NCBI RefSeq assembly: GCF_900324475.1
Contig: NZ_LT992502.1
Coordinates: 2,046,001-2,110,000 of the forward strand
DNA from: Enterobacter bugandensis
Lineage (GTDB): Bacteria; Pseudomonadota; Gammaproteobacteria; Enterobacterales; Enterobacteriaceae
Reading direction: 5' to 3'
Length of the DNA stretch: 64,000 nucleotides
The notes below the pieces were generated by a model. It saw only the letters and a list, made by a program, of their open reading frames with translations. It was not told the origin of the DNA and ran no database searches. The position numbers were made by a program, and so were the translations under genes. This document shows, piece by piece, positions 8,736 through 17,133 of this stretch (the stretch's first letter is position 1; each line of letters starts with the position of its first letter).

Positions 8736-10382
8736 ATGTCGAATAAACCCTTCCATTATCAGGATCCTTTCCCCCTCAGTAAGGATCAGACCGAGTATTA
8801 CCTGTTAACCCGCGATCACGTCTCCGTCTCTGAGTTTGAAGGACAAGAGATCCTCAAGGTGGATCCGCAGGCGCTGACGCTGCTGGCGCAGCACGCTTTC
8901 CACGATGCCTCCTTTATGCTCCGCCCCGCGCATCAGCAGCAGGTTGCCGATATTCTGAGCGACCCGGAAGCCAGCGAAAACGACAAGTACGTTGCCCTGC
9001 AGTTCCTGCGTAACTCCGATATCGCGGCGAAAGGCATTCTGCCTACGTGCCAGGACACCGGCACGGCGATCATCGTCGGTAAAAAAGGCCAGCGCGTCTG
9101 GACCGGCGGTGGTGACGAAGCGGCGCTGGCGCACGGCGTCTACAACACCTACACCGAAGACAACCTGCGCTACTCGCAAAACGCGGCGCTCGATATGTAC
9201 AAAGAGGTCAACACCGGCACCAACCTGCCCGCGCAGATTGACCTCTACAGCGTCGACGGTGACGAGTACAAATTCCTCTGCATCGCCAAAGGCGGCGGTT
9301 CAGCCAACAAAACCTATCTCTACCAGGAAACCAAAGCGCTGCTCACTCCGGGCAAGCTGAAAAATTACCTGGTTGAGAAGATGCGTACCCTCGGCACCGC
9401 GGCGTGCCCGCCGTACCATATCGCCTTCGTGATTGGCGGAACCTCGGCTGAAAGCACGCTGAAAACCGTCAAGCTGGCCTCAACCAAATACTACGACGGA
9501 CTGCCTACTGAAGGTAACGAGCACGGTCAGGCGTTCCGCGACGTGCAGCTTGAGCAGGAGCTGCTGGAAGAGGCGCGTAATCTGGGCCTCGGGGCGCAGT
9601 TTGGCGGCAAATACTTTGCCCACGACGTGCGCGTGATCCGTCTTCCGCGCCACGGTGCCTCCTGTCCGGTCGGGATGGGCGTCTCCTGCTCTGCGGATCG
9701 CAACATCAAGGCCAAGATCAACCGCGAAGGCGTGTGGATCGAAAAGCTGGAAAATAACCCGGGCAAATACATCCCGGAAGCGCTGCGTAAAGCGGGTGAG
9801 GGTGAAGCGGTTCGCGTTGACCTGAACCGTCCGATGAAAGAGATTCTGGCGCAGCTTTCTCAGTATCCGGTCTCGACCCGTCTCTCCCTGAACGGCACGA
9901 TCATCGTGGGCCGCGACATTGCGCACGCGAAGCTGAAGGAGCGTCTGGACAACGGCGAAGGGCTGCCGCAGTACATTAAAGATCACCCGATCTACTACGC
10001 GGGCCCGGCGAAAACGCCTGAAGGCTATGCCTCCGGCTCGTTAGGCCCCACCACGGCAGGGCGTATGGACTCGTACGTTGATCAGTTGCAGGCCAACGGC
10101 GGCAGCATGATCATGCTCGCTAAAGGCAACCGCAGCCAGCAGGTGACGGACGCGTGCCACAAGCACGGCGGCTTCTACCTCGGCAGCATCGGCGGCCCGG
10201 CGGCGGTTCTGGCGCAGGGCAGCATCAAGAGCCTGGAGTGCGTGGAATACCCGGAGCTGGGTATGGAAGCGATCTGGAAAATCGAAGTGGAAGACTTCCC
10301 GGCGTTTATCCTGGTGGATGACAAAGGCAACGACTTCTTCAAGCAGATCCAGTCGTCCCAGTGTTCGGCGTGCGTGAAGTAA
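8736..10382 (+). CDS. fumA: Class I fumarate hydratase (aerobic, 4Fe-4S)
   Basis: 548 aa, matching FumA/FumB in length. It catalyses fumarate + water to malate in the TCA cycle. Iron-sulfur ligand cysteines are recognisable: Cys105 in '[11 protein letters not shown]', one in 'GTAACPPYH' and one in 'GASCPVGMG'. FumA was chosen over FumB from its position upstream of fumC and beside manA. A 6-bp hairpin in the leader (8681-8686 / 8695-8700) lies just ahead of the start. Confidence 0.95.
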   Translation: MSNKPFHYQDPFPLSKDQTEYYLLTRDHVSVSEFEGQEILKVDPQALTLLAQHAFHDASFMLRPAHQQQVADILSDPEASENDKYVALQFLRNSDIAAKGILPTCQDTGTAIIVGKKGQRVWTGGGDEAALAHGVYNTYTEDNLRYSQNAALDMYKEVNTGTNLPAQIDLYSVDGDEYKFLCIAKGGGSANKTYLYQETKALLTPGKLKNYLVEKMRTLGTAACPPYHIAFVIGGTSAESTLKTVKLASTKYYDGLPTEGNEHGQAFRDVQLEQELLEEARNLGLGAQFGGKYFAHDVRVIRLPRHGASCPVGMGVSCSADRNIKAKINREGVWIEKLENNPGKYIPEALRKAGEGEAVRVDLNRPMKEILAQLSQYPVSTRLSLNGTIIVGRDIAHAKLKERLDNGEGLPQYIKDHPIYYAGPAKTPEGYASGSLGPTTAGRMDSYVDQLQANGGSMIMLAKGNRSQQVTDACHKHGGFYLGSIGGPAAVLAQGSIKSLECVEYPELGMEAIWKIEVEDFPAFILVDDKGNDFFKQIQSSQCSACVK

Positions 10383-10393
10383 ATTGAAAAAAC

Positions 10394-10415
10394 CGGGTGG
10401 CGCCGCCGCCACCCG
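10394..10415. other. Stem-loop between fumA and fumC
   Basis: A perfect 9-bp GC-rich stem with a 4-nt loop, 12 nt past the fumA stop. No T-tract follows on the plus strand, so it is more likely an mRNA-stabilising or attenuating hairpin than a full terminator. It could give unequal fumA and fumC expression. Confidence 0.6.
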
Positions 10416-10426
10416 ACATCAAAAAG

Positions 10427-10446
10427 AGCGCACAAAGCGCCATACC
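10427..10446 (+). promoter_or_regulatory. Candidate SoxS/MarA/Rob box upstream of fumC
   Basis: AGCGCACAAAGCGCCATACC matches the recalled marbox consensus (AYnGCACnnWnnRYYAAAYn) with two mismatches. It lies about 75 bp before fumC. fumC is a SoxRS-regulated gene in E. coli, which fits oxidant-resistant FumC replacing FumA. Confidence 0.45.
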
Positions 10447-10519
10447 GTTTCTCAGAAGTCATCAATACTTATCCCTTAAGCATGTGAGCAATCCCTCTTT
10501 TGCTATCAAGGAGAAAGTA

Positions 10520-11914
10520 ATGACCACGGTACGCCATGAGAAAGACTCGATGGGCGCCATCGACGTCCCGGCCGACAAGCTATGGGGCGCGCAAACCCAG
10601 CGTTCGCTGGAGCACTTCCGTATTTCGACCGAAAAAATGCCCGTCTCGCTGATTCAGGCGCTGGCGCTGACCAAACGCGCCGCCGCGAAAGTGAACCAGG
10701 ATTTGGGCCTGCTGGACGCCGATAAAGCCACCGCCATTATCAACGCCGCAGACGAAGTGCTGGCGGGCAAGCATCCTGACGAATTTCCCCTCGCTATCTG
10801 GCAGACCGGTTCCGGTACCCAGAGCAACATGAACATGAACGAAGTGCTGGCGAACCGGGCGAGCGAGCTGCTGGGCGGCGTGCGCGGCATGGAACGTAAG
10901 GTCCACCCGAACGATGACGTCAACAAAAGCCAGAGCTCTAACGACGTCTTCCCGACGGCGATGCACGTGGCGGCGGTAATCGCCATTCGCGAGCAGCTTA
11001 TTCCGCAGCTCAACGTGCTCAAATCCACGCTTAACGAGAAAGCGCAGGCCTTCCGCGACATCGTCAAGATTGGCCGTACGCACCTGCAGGACGCCACGCC
11101 CTTGACGCTCGGCCAGGAGATTTCCGGCTGGGTGGCGATGCTGGAACACAACCTGAAGCATATCGAGAACAGCCTGCCGCACCTGGCGGAGCTGGCGCTC
11201 GGTGGGACGGCGGTCGGTACCGGGTTAAACACCCATCCAGAATACGCGGTGCGCGTGGCGGAGGAGCTTGCTGCCATCACCGGACAGCCGTTCGTCACGG
11301 CGCCCAATAAGTTCGAAGCGCTGGCGACCTGCGATGCGCTGGTCCACACCCACGGCGCGCTGAAGGGACTGGCGGCCTCGCTGATGAAAATTGCTAACGA
11401 CGTGCGCTGGCTGGCCTCGGGCCCGCGCTGCGGCATCGGTGAAATCAGCATCCCGGAAAACGAGCCGGGCAGCTCCATCATGCCGGGTAAAGTGAACCCG
11501 ACCCAGTGCGAAGCCATGACCATGCTCTGCTGCCAGGTGATGGGCAACGACGTGGCCGTCAACATGGGCGGTGCGTCCGGCAACTTCGAGCTGAACGTCT
11601 ATCGCCCGATGGTGATCCACAATGTGCTGCAATCTGTTCGTCTGCTGGCGGACGGGATGGAGAGCTTTAACGAGCATTGCGCGGTGGGGATTGAGCCCAA
11701 TCGCGAACGCATCAGCCAGCTGCTCAATGAATCTCTGATGCTGGTCACCGCGCTCAATACCCATATTGGCTACGACAAGGCCGCCGAGATCGCCAAAAAA
11801 GCCCATAAAGAGGGGCTGACGCTGAAAGCCTCCGCCCTGGCGCTGGGCTATCTCACGGAGGCGGAGTTTGACGCCTGGGTTCGCCCGGAAGCGATGGTCG
11901 GTAGCCTGAAATAA
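10520..11914 (+). CDS. fumC: Class II fumarate hydratase
   Basis: 464 aa from the ATG at 10520, chosen over an upstream in-frame start because of the AAGGAG ribosome-binding sequence and the conserved FumC N-terminus. A homotetrameric, iron-independent fumarase of the aspartase/fumarase superfamily. Signature loop [11 protein letters not shown] is near residue 320, and substrate-site motifs '[10 protein letters not shown]' and '[10 protein letters not shown]' are present. It backs up FumA under oxidative stress or iron limitation. The end abuts the convergent tus with no spacer. Confidence 0.96.
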   Translation: MTTVRHEKDSMGAIDVPADKLWGAQTQRSLEHFRISTEKMPVSLIQALALTKRAAAKVNQDLGLLDADKATAIINAADEVLAGKHPDEFPLAIWQTGSGTQSNMNMNEVLANRASELLGGVRGMERKVHPNDDVNKSQSSNDVFPTAMHVAAVIAIREQLIPQLNVLKSTLNEKAQAFRDIVKIGRTHLQDATPLTLGQEISGWVAMLEHNLKHIENSLPHLAELALGGTAVGTGLNTHPEYAVRVAEELAAITGQPFVTAPNKFEALATCDALVHTHGALKGLAASLMKIANDVRWLASGPRCGIGEISIPENEPGSSIMPGKVNPTQCEAMTMLCCQVMGNDVAVNMGGASGNFELNVYRPMVIHNVLQSVRLLADGMESFNEHCAVGIEPNRERISQLLNESLMLVTALNTHIGYDKAAEIAKKAHKEGLTLKASALALGYLTEAEFDAWVRPEAMVGSLK

Positions 11915-12844
11915 TCATCCCGCCACGTACAGGTGCAGCCGAGGAATAATCAGCTGTAGCGGCTGCGCCTGAGGTCTGTAACGGTGCTGAACATTGTCAG
12001 CATCGTAATTCAGCAGTTCCCCGATATCGGGTACTACCGCGCCCTGATCGGCATCGTAAAGCGCAATCAGCGGCGTCGGGCAGGCATACTGCACCTGCTT
12101 TTGCTGACCGGAATACCAGACGCGAGCGATAGGCTGCACCTTCACCGGGCGCTTTATCTTCAGGCGCGCATCCACCGGCAGCGAGGCGATGCTGTGGTAC
12201 TCCTGCTCCAGGCGCTCAATCCACTGCTCCCGCGACCAAGGCGCGACGGTGCGCGGCGTCTTCAGGCTTTTTTCCAGCTGGGCCAGAATCTCATCCCGGG
12301 TGAAGTTTTTAATGATGTGCTTATTCGCCCAGCCGAAGCGCAGCGTAGCGGGGTGACGCAGTACCGTCAGCGTCCGATAGGCATTCAGGGTAATCAGCCC
12401 CGGAAGCTGTCGGTGCACCCACTCAAACCGCGCGGCAGGGGCGAGGCCGGACTCTTCGGTGATGATCTTTTCAAAGGCCGCTTTCAGGGTGTTGATATGC
12501 GCAATCTGGCTTTCCAGCGCTTCGCGCGATGTCGCATCGGTTTGCAGGCAGATGACCCCCGGCAGGCGCACGGCGGCCTTGCTGCTGCGGTTTTCTGACT
12601 GCTGCTGGATAAACAGGCGACGATAGTGTTTTAGCGCCAGCTCAAGGGCCGCGCTGCCGATGTGCTGTTCGACCTCGATGGTGTCCAGCGGATCGTGCTC
12701 GGCTCCCTTAGCCACTTCCGGCAGGGTAAAGACGCGCGCGGCCAGCAGGCGGCAGGCCTGCAAACGCTCGGTCAGGGTCAGGAGTTCGTGTTCTATTTCC
12801 CGAAACGTGCCGTTAAGCCGTTCGATGAGATCGTAGTTCGCCAT
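11915..12844 (-). CDS. tus: DNA replication terminus site-binding protein Tus
   Basis: 309 aa from the ATG at 12844, the same length as E. coli Tus. Conserved segments include '[20 protein letters not shown]', '[18 protein letters not shown]' and the C-terminal '[20 protein letters not shown]'. As a monomer it binds Ter sites and blocks forks in one direction by trapping a flipped cytosine. A Ter site lies 8 bp before its start, so it should be autoregulated as in E. coli. Confidence 0.97.
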   Translation of the reverse strand: MANYDLIERLNGTFREIEHELLTLTERLQACRLLAARVFTLPEVAKGAEHDPLDTIEVEQHIGSAALELALKHYRRLFIQQQSENRSSKAAVRLPGVICLQTDATSREALESQIAHINTLKAAFEKIITEESGLAPAARFEWVHRQLPGLITLNAYRTLTVLRHPATLRFGWANKHIIKNFTRDEILAQLEKSLKTPRTVAPWSREQWIERLEQEYHSIASLPVDARLKIKRPVKVQPIARVWYSGQQKQVQYACPTPLIALYDADQGAVVPDIGELLNYDADNVQHRYRPQAQPLQLIIPRLHLYVAG

Positions 12845-12852
12845 AAACACTC

Positions 12853-12875
12853 TCATTAGTTACAACATACTTATC
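12853..12875 (-). promoter_or_regulatory. Replication terminator site (TerB-type)
   Basis: The minus strand reads ATAAGTATGTTGTAACTA, the invariant core of E. coli TerB; only the outer flanks differ. The fork-blocking face carrying G(6) is at the high-coordinate end, so forks moving from high to low coordinate should stop and those moving left to right should pass. It overlaps the tus promoter region, as in E. coli. Confidence 0.93.
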
Positions 12876-12917
12876 ATATAGCACAGCACGCCGGGTCCGG
12901 CCAGCGTGCGGTTGAGG

Positions 12918-14216
12918 TCAGACAGGAACGGGAAGGGCGATGTTATGGTACACCGGCCAGCTAAAGCAGAAGCGCGCGCCGCCGAGCTCGCTCTCCTCGC
13001 AATGCACCGTGCCGCCCATCGCCTGCGCGATAGAGTAGACAATCGCCAACCCCAGGCCGCATCCGCCGGTGGCGCGATCGCGGCTGGGATCGAGGCGGAC
13101 AAACGGTTCAAACACGGTCTCTCGCGCTTCCGGGGCAATTCCCGGTCCGTCGTCCTCCACCGTCAGGCTGGCCCGGTTGCCCTGCAAATCCAGGCCAATC
13201 TGGAGCGTACTTTCACTGTAGCGCATGGCGTTGTTCATCAGGTTGTCCAGCACGCGCTCCATCAGGCGCATATCGAGCGCGCCGTAGTCACCCGGCGTGA
13301 CGCGCGTCAACAGCGTGCGCTGCGGGTTTACGCTCTGAACGTCATCAATATGGGTTTGCAGCCAGGCGGGCAGATCCGGCGTGGTGAGGTTCAGCTCGTT
13401 TTGCGGGCGGTCGAGACGCGCGTAGGTCAGCAGCTCCTCAATCAGCGCTTCAAGCTGGCCAATGTCGCGGTTAAGCGCCTGATTCTCTGCCTCGGTCAGA
13501 TTTTCGCTCATCTCCAGACGGTAGCGCAGGCGAACCAGCGGCGTGCGCAGCTCGTGCGCAATTCCGTCGATCAGCTGCTTCTTACTGGCGATCAGGGCGT
13601 TGATGTTATCGGCCATCTGGTTAAAGGCCACGCCCAGACGCTCAAAGCTGGAACCGCTGTCGAAGTGAATGCGTTCAGTAAAATGCCCCTCGCCAAAACG
13701 CTGCGCGGCGGATTCCAGCTTCAGCATGTCTTGCCAGTGGGGCCGCATCCAGATAAAGACCGGAAATGCGAGCGAAATGGCGATAAAGGCCATCAGCGCC
13801 ATGTCCAGCAGGCGCATCTGATGGAGATAATAGAGATAGGGCACCGGCCCGACGGCCAGCACATAATGGCTGCGAGGAATGCGCTGGATAAAGGTGTATT
13901 TCTCATCCAGCGCGACGATGTCCCCGTCGCGCAGACGCTGCATGGCGGGCGGATCCAGCTCAAAATCTTTCAACGGCTCAATGCGTAAATCGAATGACAG
14001 ATTAAGATCCAGCTCTTTCAGGGTTTTCGCCCAGTCGTGTGGCGGGATCTCTCTTAGCTCGCTGCGCATCAAATAGAGCGAGCTTTTCATCAGATCGTCC
14101 AGCGACTGCCGGCCCGCACGTTCGGCGGTGAATTTATAGACCAGCCCGACCAGCATGGTCATCACCAGGAAGCAGACAAACAGTAAAAGATAAAACTGCA
14201 CAAACAGCTTTTTCAT
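12918..14216 (-). CDS. rstB: Two-component sensor histidine kinase RstB
   Basis: 432 aa inner-membrane sensor kinase. It has TM1 (~5-27), a periplasmic sensor loop, TM2 (~135-155), HAMP, the H-box 'DGIAHELRTPLVRLRYR', and ATPase boxes with 'DDGPGI' and 'GGCGLGLAIV'. It normally phosphorylates RstA. E. coli has rstA immediately upstream; here 2.07 kb intervenes, and the first 25 bp of the coding region are duplicated at 15685-15709. Its translation start is now fed by island sequence (GGTGA ribosome-binding sequence), so its promoter may be foreign. Confidence 0.94.
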   Translation of the reverse strand: MKKLFVQFYLLLFVCFLVMTMLVGLVYKFTAERAGRQSLDDLMKSSLYLMRSELREIPPHDWAKTLKELDLNLSFDLRIEPLKDFELDPPAMQRLRDGDIVALDEKYTFIQRIPRSHYVLAVGPVPYLYYLHQMRLLDMALMAFIAISLAFPVFIWMRPHWQDMLKLESAAQRFGEGHFTERIHFDSGSSFERLGVAFNQMADNINALIASKKQLIDGIAHELRTPLVRLRYRLEMSENLTEAENQALNRDIGQLEALIEELLTYARLDRPQNELNLTTPDLPAWLQTHIDDVQSVNPQRTLLTRVTPGDYGALDMRLMERVLDNLMNNAMRYSESTLQIGLDLQGNRASLTVEDDGPGIAPEARETVFEPFVRLDPSRDRATGGCGLGLAIVYSIAQAMGGTVHCEESELGGARFCFSWPVYHNIALPVPV

Positions 14217-14217
14217 T
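14193..14217. repeat. Direct repeat / putative attL, left copy (rstB 5' end)
   Basis: 25 bp identical to 15685-15709 in the same orientation, and similar for about 11 bp further (8 of 11). It covers the rstB start codon and first eight codons. An integrase remnant lies 28 bp away. This is the pattern of an integrated element whose att core is the rstB 5' end. Confidence 0.75.
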
Positions 14218-14245
14218 AAATATCACCGGGACATCAAGTAATTAA

Positions 14246-14536
14246 CTACTTTGTTTTTACCTTCAGGGGCACTATAGGGGCATTTGCATATCCGCCAAAG
14301 CGCTGATTCAAAAATGGTACATGATCGCTATCGAGAACATTTATCCTCGCAGAGTATACATGGAAGACCATCTCTGCATTCTCATCACCCATCTGATTCG
14401 CTATAAAAGCAGGATTAGCACCTGCCGACAACATCCAGCACGCGTATGTATGACGCAGCTGATAGGGGCGTCTGCGGCGAATGCCCGATCGTTTTATCGT
14501 TCGGTAGGCCTGTCTTCTCTTTGAGTTTTGAAGCAA
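14246..14536 (-). pseudogene. Tyrosine recombinase (integrase), C-terminal remnant
   Basis: Only ~95 codons remain. The catalytic-domain block 'RRPYQLRHTYACWMLSAGAN' carries the R-x-x-H box, followed by 'IANQMGDENAEMVFHVYSARI', which holds the Tyr region of phage integrases. Functional integrases run to ~330-400 aa, so the N-terminal DNA-binding and core domains are lost. It lies 28 bp inside the left att-like repeat, pointing at rstB. It is a relic that probably mediated the insertion. Confidence 0.8.
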
Positions 14537-14748
14537 TTTCTCGGCTGAACAAGCTTGATCATATTATTAATACCGAAACGAAAGAGGTTAGTCATTGCGC
14601 CAGCAAAATGGGCCGGTGGGAAGCTGGTGGTAGGAAACAATTTCTTCATGTGGCTCGTGAGTGGGTGTAGAGCGCAGTTCAGATTTATTTGCCAGGCTTC
14701 AAATAAGTATTCACAGAGAGCCATTTTCACAACGGCTCCCGGATAAAA
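14537..14748. other. Unassigned AT-rich stretch inside the island
   Basis: It holds only short overlapping frames on both strands with no recognisable domain. It may be decayed sequence once upstream of the integrase catalytic end, but no integrase N-terminal motif is visible in any frame. Confidence 0.4.
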
Positions 14749-15135
14749 TTACTTCCTGTAAAGGTCGCCTTGACCGGACCTTGCTCTTTCCCAGATTTCA
14801 TCATCAGAGAGTGTAGTTTCTATGAGTTCAATCGGTGCGCCATTGTCATTAATCATGGCAACAAAGAAACCGTCAATGGGCTCATAGGGACCAAGAATTA
14901 CTTCTTCATCTTCGATAGCTCTTAGCAGGTTGTCCACTTTGAAGGCGACGTGAGGCACAGTTTTTATCAGATTGTGGAGTGGAGAACTGTCTTTAAATCT
15001 ATGCCACTGCACACGAAACTGACCTGGATTATCAACTGTATACATCCCGGCTTTTTCGCTGTATGCACCTTCAAAAACGCCATCCTGTAACGGGATGCCG
15101 AAGTGATGAAAAGTATACTTTACATTTGATTTCAT
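14749..15135 (-). CDS. VOC-superfamily (glyoxalase/bleomycin-resistance-like) protein
   Basis: 128 aa. The ending 'NGAPIELIETT' is the typical metal-ligand Glu strand of vicinal-oxygen-chelate proteins, and an early 'FHHFGIP' may supply the His ligand. A single module of two beta-alpha-beta-beta-beta repeats is expected to dimerise. Substrate is unknown; relatives are lyases, dioxygenases or drug-binding proteins. It is intact, unlike its island neighbours, and AT-richer than the flanking core genes. Confidence 0.7.
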   Translation of the reverse strand: MKSNVKYTFHHFGIPLQDGVFEGAYSEKAGMYTVDNPGQFRVQWHRFKDSSPLHNLIKTVPHVAFKVDNLLRAIEDEEVILGPYEPIDGFFVAMINDNGAPIELIETTLSDDEIWERARSGQGDLYRK

Positions 15136-15362
15136 TCTTATCTCGCTAACTAATTAATGACAATGTAATTGAGCATAGGATGTAACTACTGTGGGCAATG
15201 TACTAAATATAAACAACTAAAGAATACCATACATGAAATTCTTCCAACACGAGCGCATTTGTAAGTGGATTTAAAAGGGATATCCCTACAGCGGATAAAT
15301 CACCTGCTATTCCCTTGAGTGGATAAATAGACGTTCAAGACTTACATCGACAGATGCATTAA

Positions 15363-15611
15363 ACCTGTAAGGGAATCGATTTAACTGCTGGTAATTTTGA
15401 AATGATCAATCTGATGCGAGCGTTTGTTTCTGAAGGTGTTGAATTTTTTACAAACTTATGCAGCAAGCGGTTTGGTTCAGTTTGTACGGGGGCATTACTC
15501 CTGGCGCTCACCGGAAAGCTAAATGGAAAAAGAGTGACCACGCATTGGGCATGTGCGAAAACCCTTTCCGCCAGGCATCCCCAAATAATCGTAGAGGCAG
15601 ATGCGTTGTAA
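15363..15611 (+). pseudogene. Fragment of a GlxA/FtrA-type (DJ-1/PfpI + AraC) regulator
   Basis: The open frame contains 'FGSVCTGALLLALTGKLNGK' followed by 'RVTTHWACAKTLSARHPQII', closely resembling the nucleophile-elbow region of the DJ-1/PfpI-like domain of AraC-type GlxA regulators. The frame stops right after 'VEADAL'. Both the start of the DJ-1 domain and the whole AraC DNA-binding part are missing, so this is an internal ~80-codon scrap of a gene normally ~320 codons long. Confidence 0.7.
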
Positions 15612-15684
15612 CGAGCCGTTAATAGCTTTGCGAACGGGAGAGAAGCTATAGCCTTTCCAGTAAATTGCAGGTTTTCTGCACACT

Positions 15685-15709
15685 AAACTGCACAAACAGC
15701 TTTTTCATT
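15685..15709. repeat. Direct repeat / putative attR, right copy (rstB 5' end)
   Basis: Identical 25 bp to 14193-14217. Here the coding frame of rstB breaks off after the repeat. On its rstA-proximal side a better ribosome-binding sequence (GGTGAG) precedes the ATG, so this side probably carries the ancestral upstream sequence of rstB. Confidence 0.75.
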
Positions 15710-15748
15710 GGATCTCACCGAAAAAACGCTATGTGCAGAATATACATG

Positions 15749-15765
15749 AAAACCCTTCGGGTTTT
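15749..15765 (-). terminator. Terminator after the 86-aa gene
   Basis: A 7-bp stem (15749-15755 / 15759-15765) with a 3-nt loop. On the minus strand the stem's 3' arm ends in TTTT. It would stop transcripts from the upstream 86-aa gene before rstB. Confidence 0.6.
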
Positions 15766-15783
15766 TCACGTCTGTTGAGCGTG

Positions 15784-16044
15784 TTATATGGCTTTCGCGC
15801 TGTTTTTTACCTTGGCGATGAGTTTTTCGGTCACGGCCAGGCCTTCCGCAATGTGCGTATCAATCACATCCGCCCCGTATTCGCTGATGAGATCCAGCAG
15901 TATTTCGTAAGACTGGATGAGTTCCAGCAGGTCAAAGAGCGCTTTTTGATCGGTGCGTGAGGGTGAGGTGTGGTTAAGGGTTGCCTGATTAACAATCCAC
16001 TCAAGATTGGTTTTTATCGCTTCTACCTGATCGTAGCTATACAT
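15784..16044 (-). CDS. Hypothetical 86-aa protein between rstA and rstB
   Basis: 86 aa, soluble, predicted largely helical, acidic centre ('LFDLLELIQSYEILLDLISE') and basic C-terminus ('KLIAKVKNSAKAI'). No signal peptide, membrane segment or known motif. The ribosome-binding sequence is poor, with GAGG about 16 nt upstream. It is bracketed by a terminator on each side, so it appears to be an independent transcription unit. Function not recognised; a four-helix accessory or antitoxin-like protein is possible but unsupported. Confidence 0.6.
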   Translation of the reverse strand: MYSYDQVEAIKTNLEWIVNQATLNHTSPSRTDQKALFDLLELIQSYEILLDLISEYGADVIDTHIAEGLAVTEKLIAKVKNSAKAI

Positions 16045-16225
16045 AATTCATGGGCTTAAATCCTCATTTCAAGATTTCTGGGAGCGATGTCGTGAAAGCT
16101 TCACGGCGAAAATGAGTAAAACGATCGCAAGAGCGGGATGAGCTGAAGAAAGGAGAGTCGAGAAGCTAATTATGGAATAGTTTGCGTGCTTAGCAAGTTA
16201 AATGTTGCGCAAACGTAAAAATAAA

Positions 16226-16252
16226 TGCGCGAAAGGAGGGCGTTTTCGCGCA
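16226..16252 (-). terminator. Rho-independent terminator of rstA
   Basis: A 9-bp stem (16226-16234 / 16244-16252), followed on the minus strand by TTTATTTTTAC. It lies 36 bp past the rstA stop. It separates rstA from everything downstream, including rstB. Confidence 0.8.
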
Positions 16253-16288
16253 ATGCCTTCAATTCGCGCAGATTATCCTATCCGACGA

Positions 16289-17005
16289 TCAGGTTTCCCA
16301 GGCGTGTGGGGCGAACAGATAACCCTTGTTACGCACGGTTTTAATGCGGTAGGGCTCGGTGGCGTTATCCTGCAGTTTTTTGCGTAATCGCGAAATCGCC
16401 ACGTCAACGCTGCGATCCATACCGTCATAGCTCACGCCACGGAGGTTTTTCAGCAGCGCGTCGCGGTCCATGATTTGCCCGGCATGCGTGGCCAGCTCCC
16501 AGAGCAGGTCAAAGTCTGCGGTAGAAAGGGCGATAAGCTCGCCGGAAAGCAGGACCTGGCGGTTAACCGGGTCAATAGACAGCGTACCGAAGCGCAACGC
16601 TTTGTGCGGCGTCAGGGACGGCGCGGGCGCTTCGCGTTCGATGCTGGCGTGCTGGCGCAAATGCAGGCGCAGGCGGGCCAGCAGGACGGCAGGCGGTGTG
16701 GTTTTCAGAATGTAATCATTGGCGCCCATCTCCAGCGACAGAATATGGTTCATATCGCTGTCCAGTGAGGTAAGCAGAACGATAGGACCATCCCAGCGGG
16801 CGCGCAGGTCCCGGCAGAGCGTCATGCCGTCTTTGCCTGGCAGCATGATGTCCAGCAGCACTAAATCCGGGTTTTCACGGACGACCACCTCTTCGGCACG
16901 ATCGCCGCGAGGCTCAACAATGACGTCCATATCATGTTTACCCAGATAGGCGGCGATCAATTGCCCGACTTCGGGTTCGTCTTCAACATATACAATCTTA
17001 TTCAT
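16289..17005 (-). CDS. rstA: Two-component response regulator RstA
   Basis: 238 aa OmpR/PhoB-family regulator from the ATG at 17005, which matches the E. coli N-terminus; an upstream start would add 12 residues. The receiver domain has the phospho-acceptor Asp in 'PDLVLLDIMLPGKDG', and a C-terminal winged helix holds 'RSVDVAISRLRKKL'. It controls asr, csgD and others in E. coli. A PhoP-box-like element lies upstream. Unlike E. coli, it is followed by its own terminator rather than by rstB. Confidence 0.95.
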   Translation of the reverse strand: MNKIVYVEDEPEVGQLIAAYLGKHDMDVIVEPRGDRAEEVVVRENPDLVLLDIMLPGKDGMTLCRDLRARWDGPIVLLTSLDSDMNHILSLEMGANDYILKTTPPAVLLARLRLHLRQHASIEREAPAPSLTPHKALRFGTLSIDPVNRQVLLSGELIALSTADFDLLWELATHAGQIMDRDALLKNLRGVSYDGMDRSVDVAISRLRKKLQDNATEPYRIKTVRNKGYLFAPHAWET

Positions 17006-17032
17006 ACAGCGTCTGTTTTCGTGAAAAAAGCC

Positions 17033-17067
17033 AAAATACACCGCGGAACCTTAACCTTCCATTAATC
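17033..17067 (-). promoter_or_regulatory. PhoP box and -10 of rstA
   Basis: The minus strand reads GATTAA-N5-GGTTAA (17067-17051), two hexamers resembling the PhoP half-site (G/T)GTTTA. After exactly 12 bp comes TATTTT (17038-17033) as the -10. That spacing is the classic PhoP-activated promoter layout, and rstA is a known PhoP target in E. coli. Confidence 0.5.
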
Positions 17068-17133
17068 TTTCAAAATTAACGCCGCTTCCGTTATTCTGAC
17101 GTTTCTTGTTATTTGATTGTTATAGGAAAAAAT

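Noticed and set aside
14494..14730. 78-codon minus-strand frame as an island gene
   Set aside because: It overlaps the integrase remnant in another frame and shows no recognisable motif or ribosome-binding sequence.
15170..15200. GGATGTAACTA resembling a second Ter site
   Set aside because: It lacks the GTATGTTG part of the Ter core and so is not a credible Tus site.
17107..17123. TGTTAT-N5-TGTTAT direct repeat as the rstA PhoP box
   Set aside because: It matches the PhoP half-site less well, lies on the other strand immediately upstream of ydgC, and has no suitably spaced -10 for rstA; the element at 17051-17067 is better.
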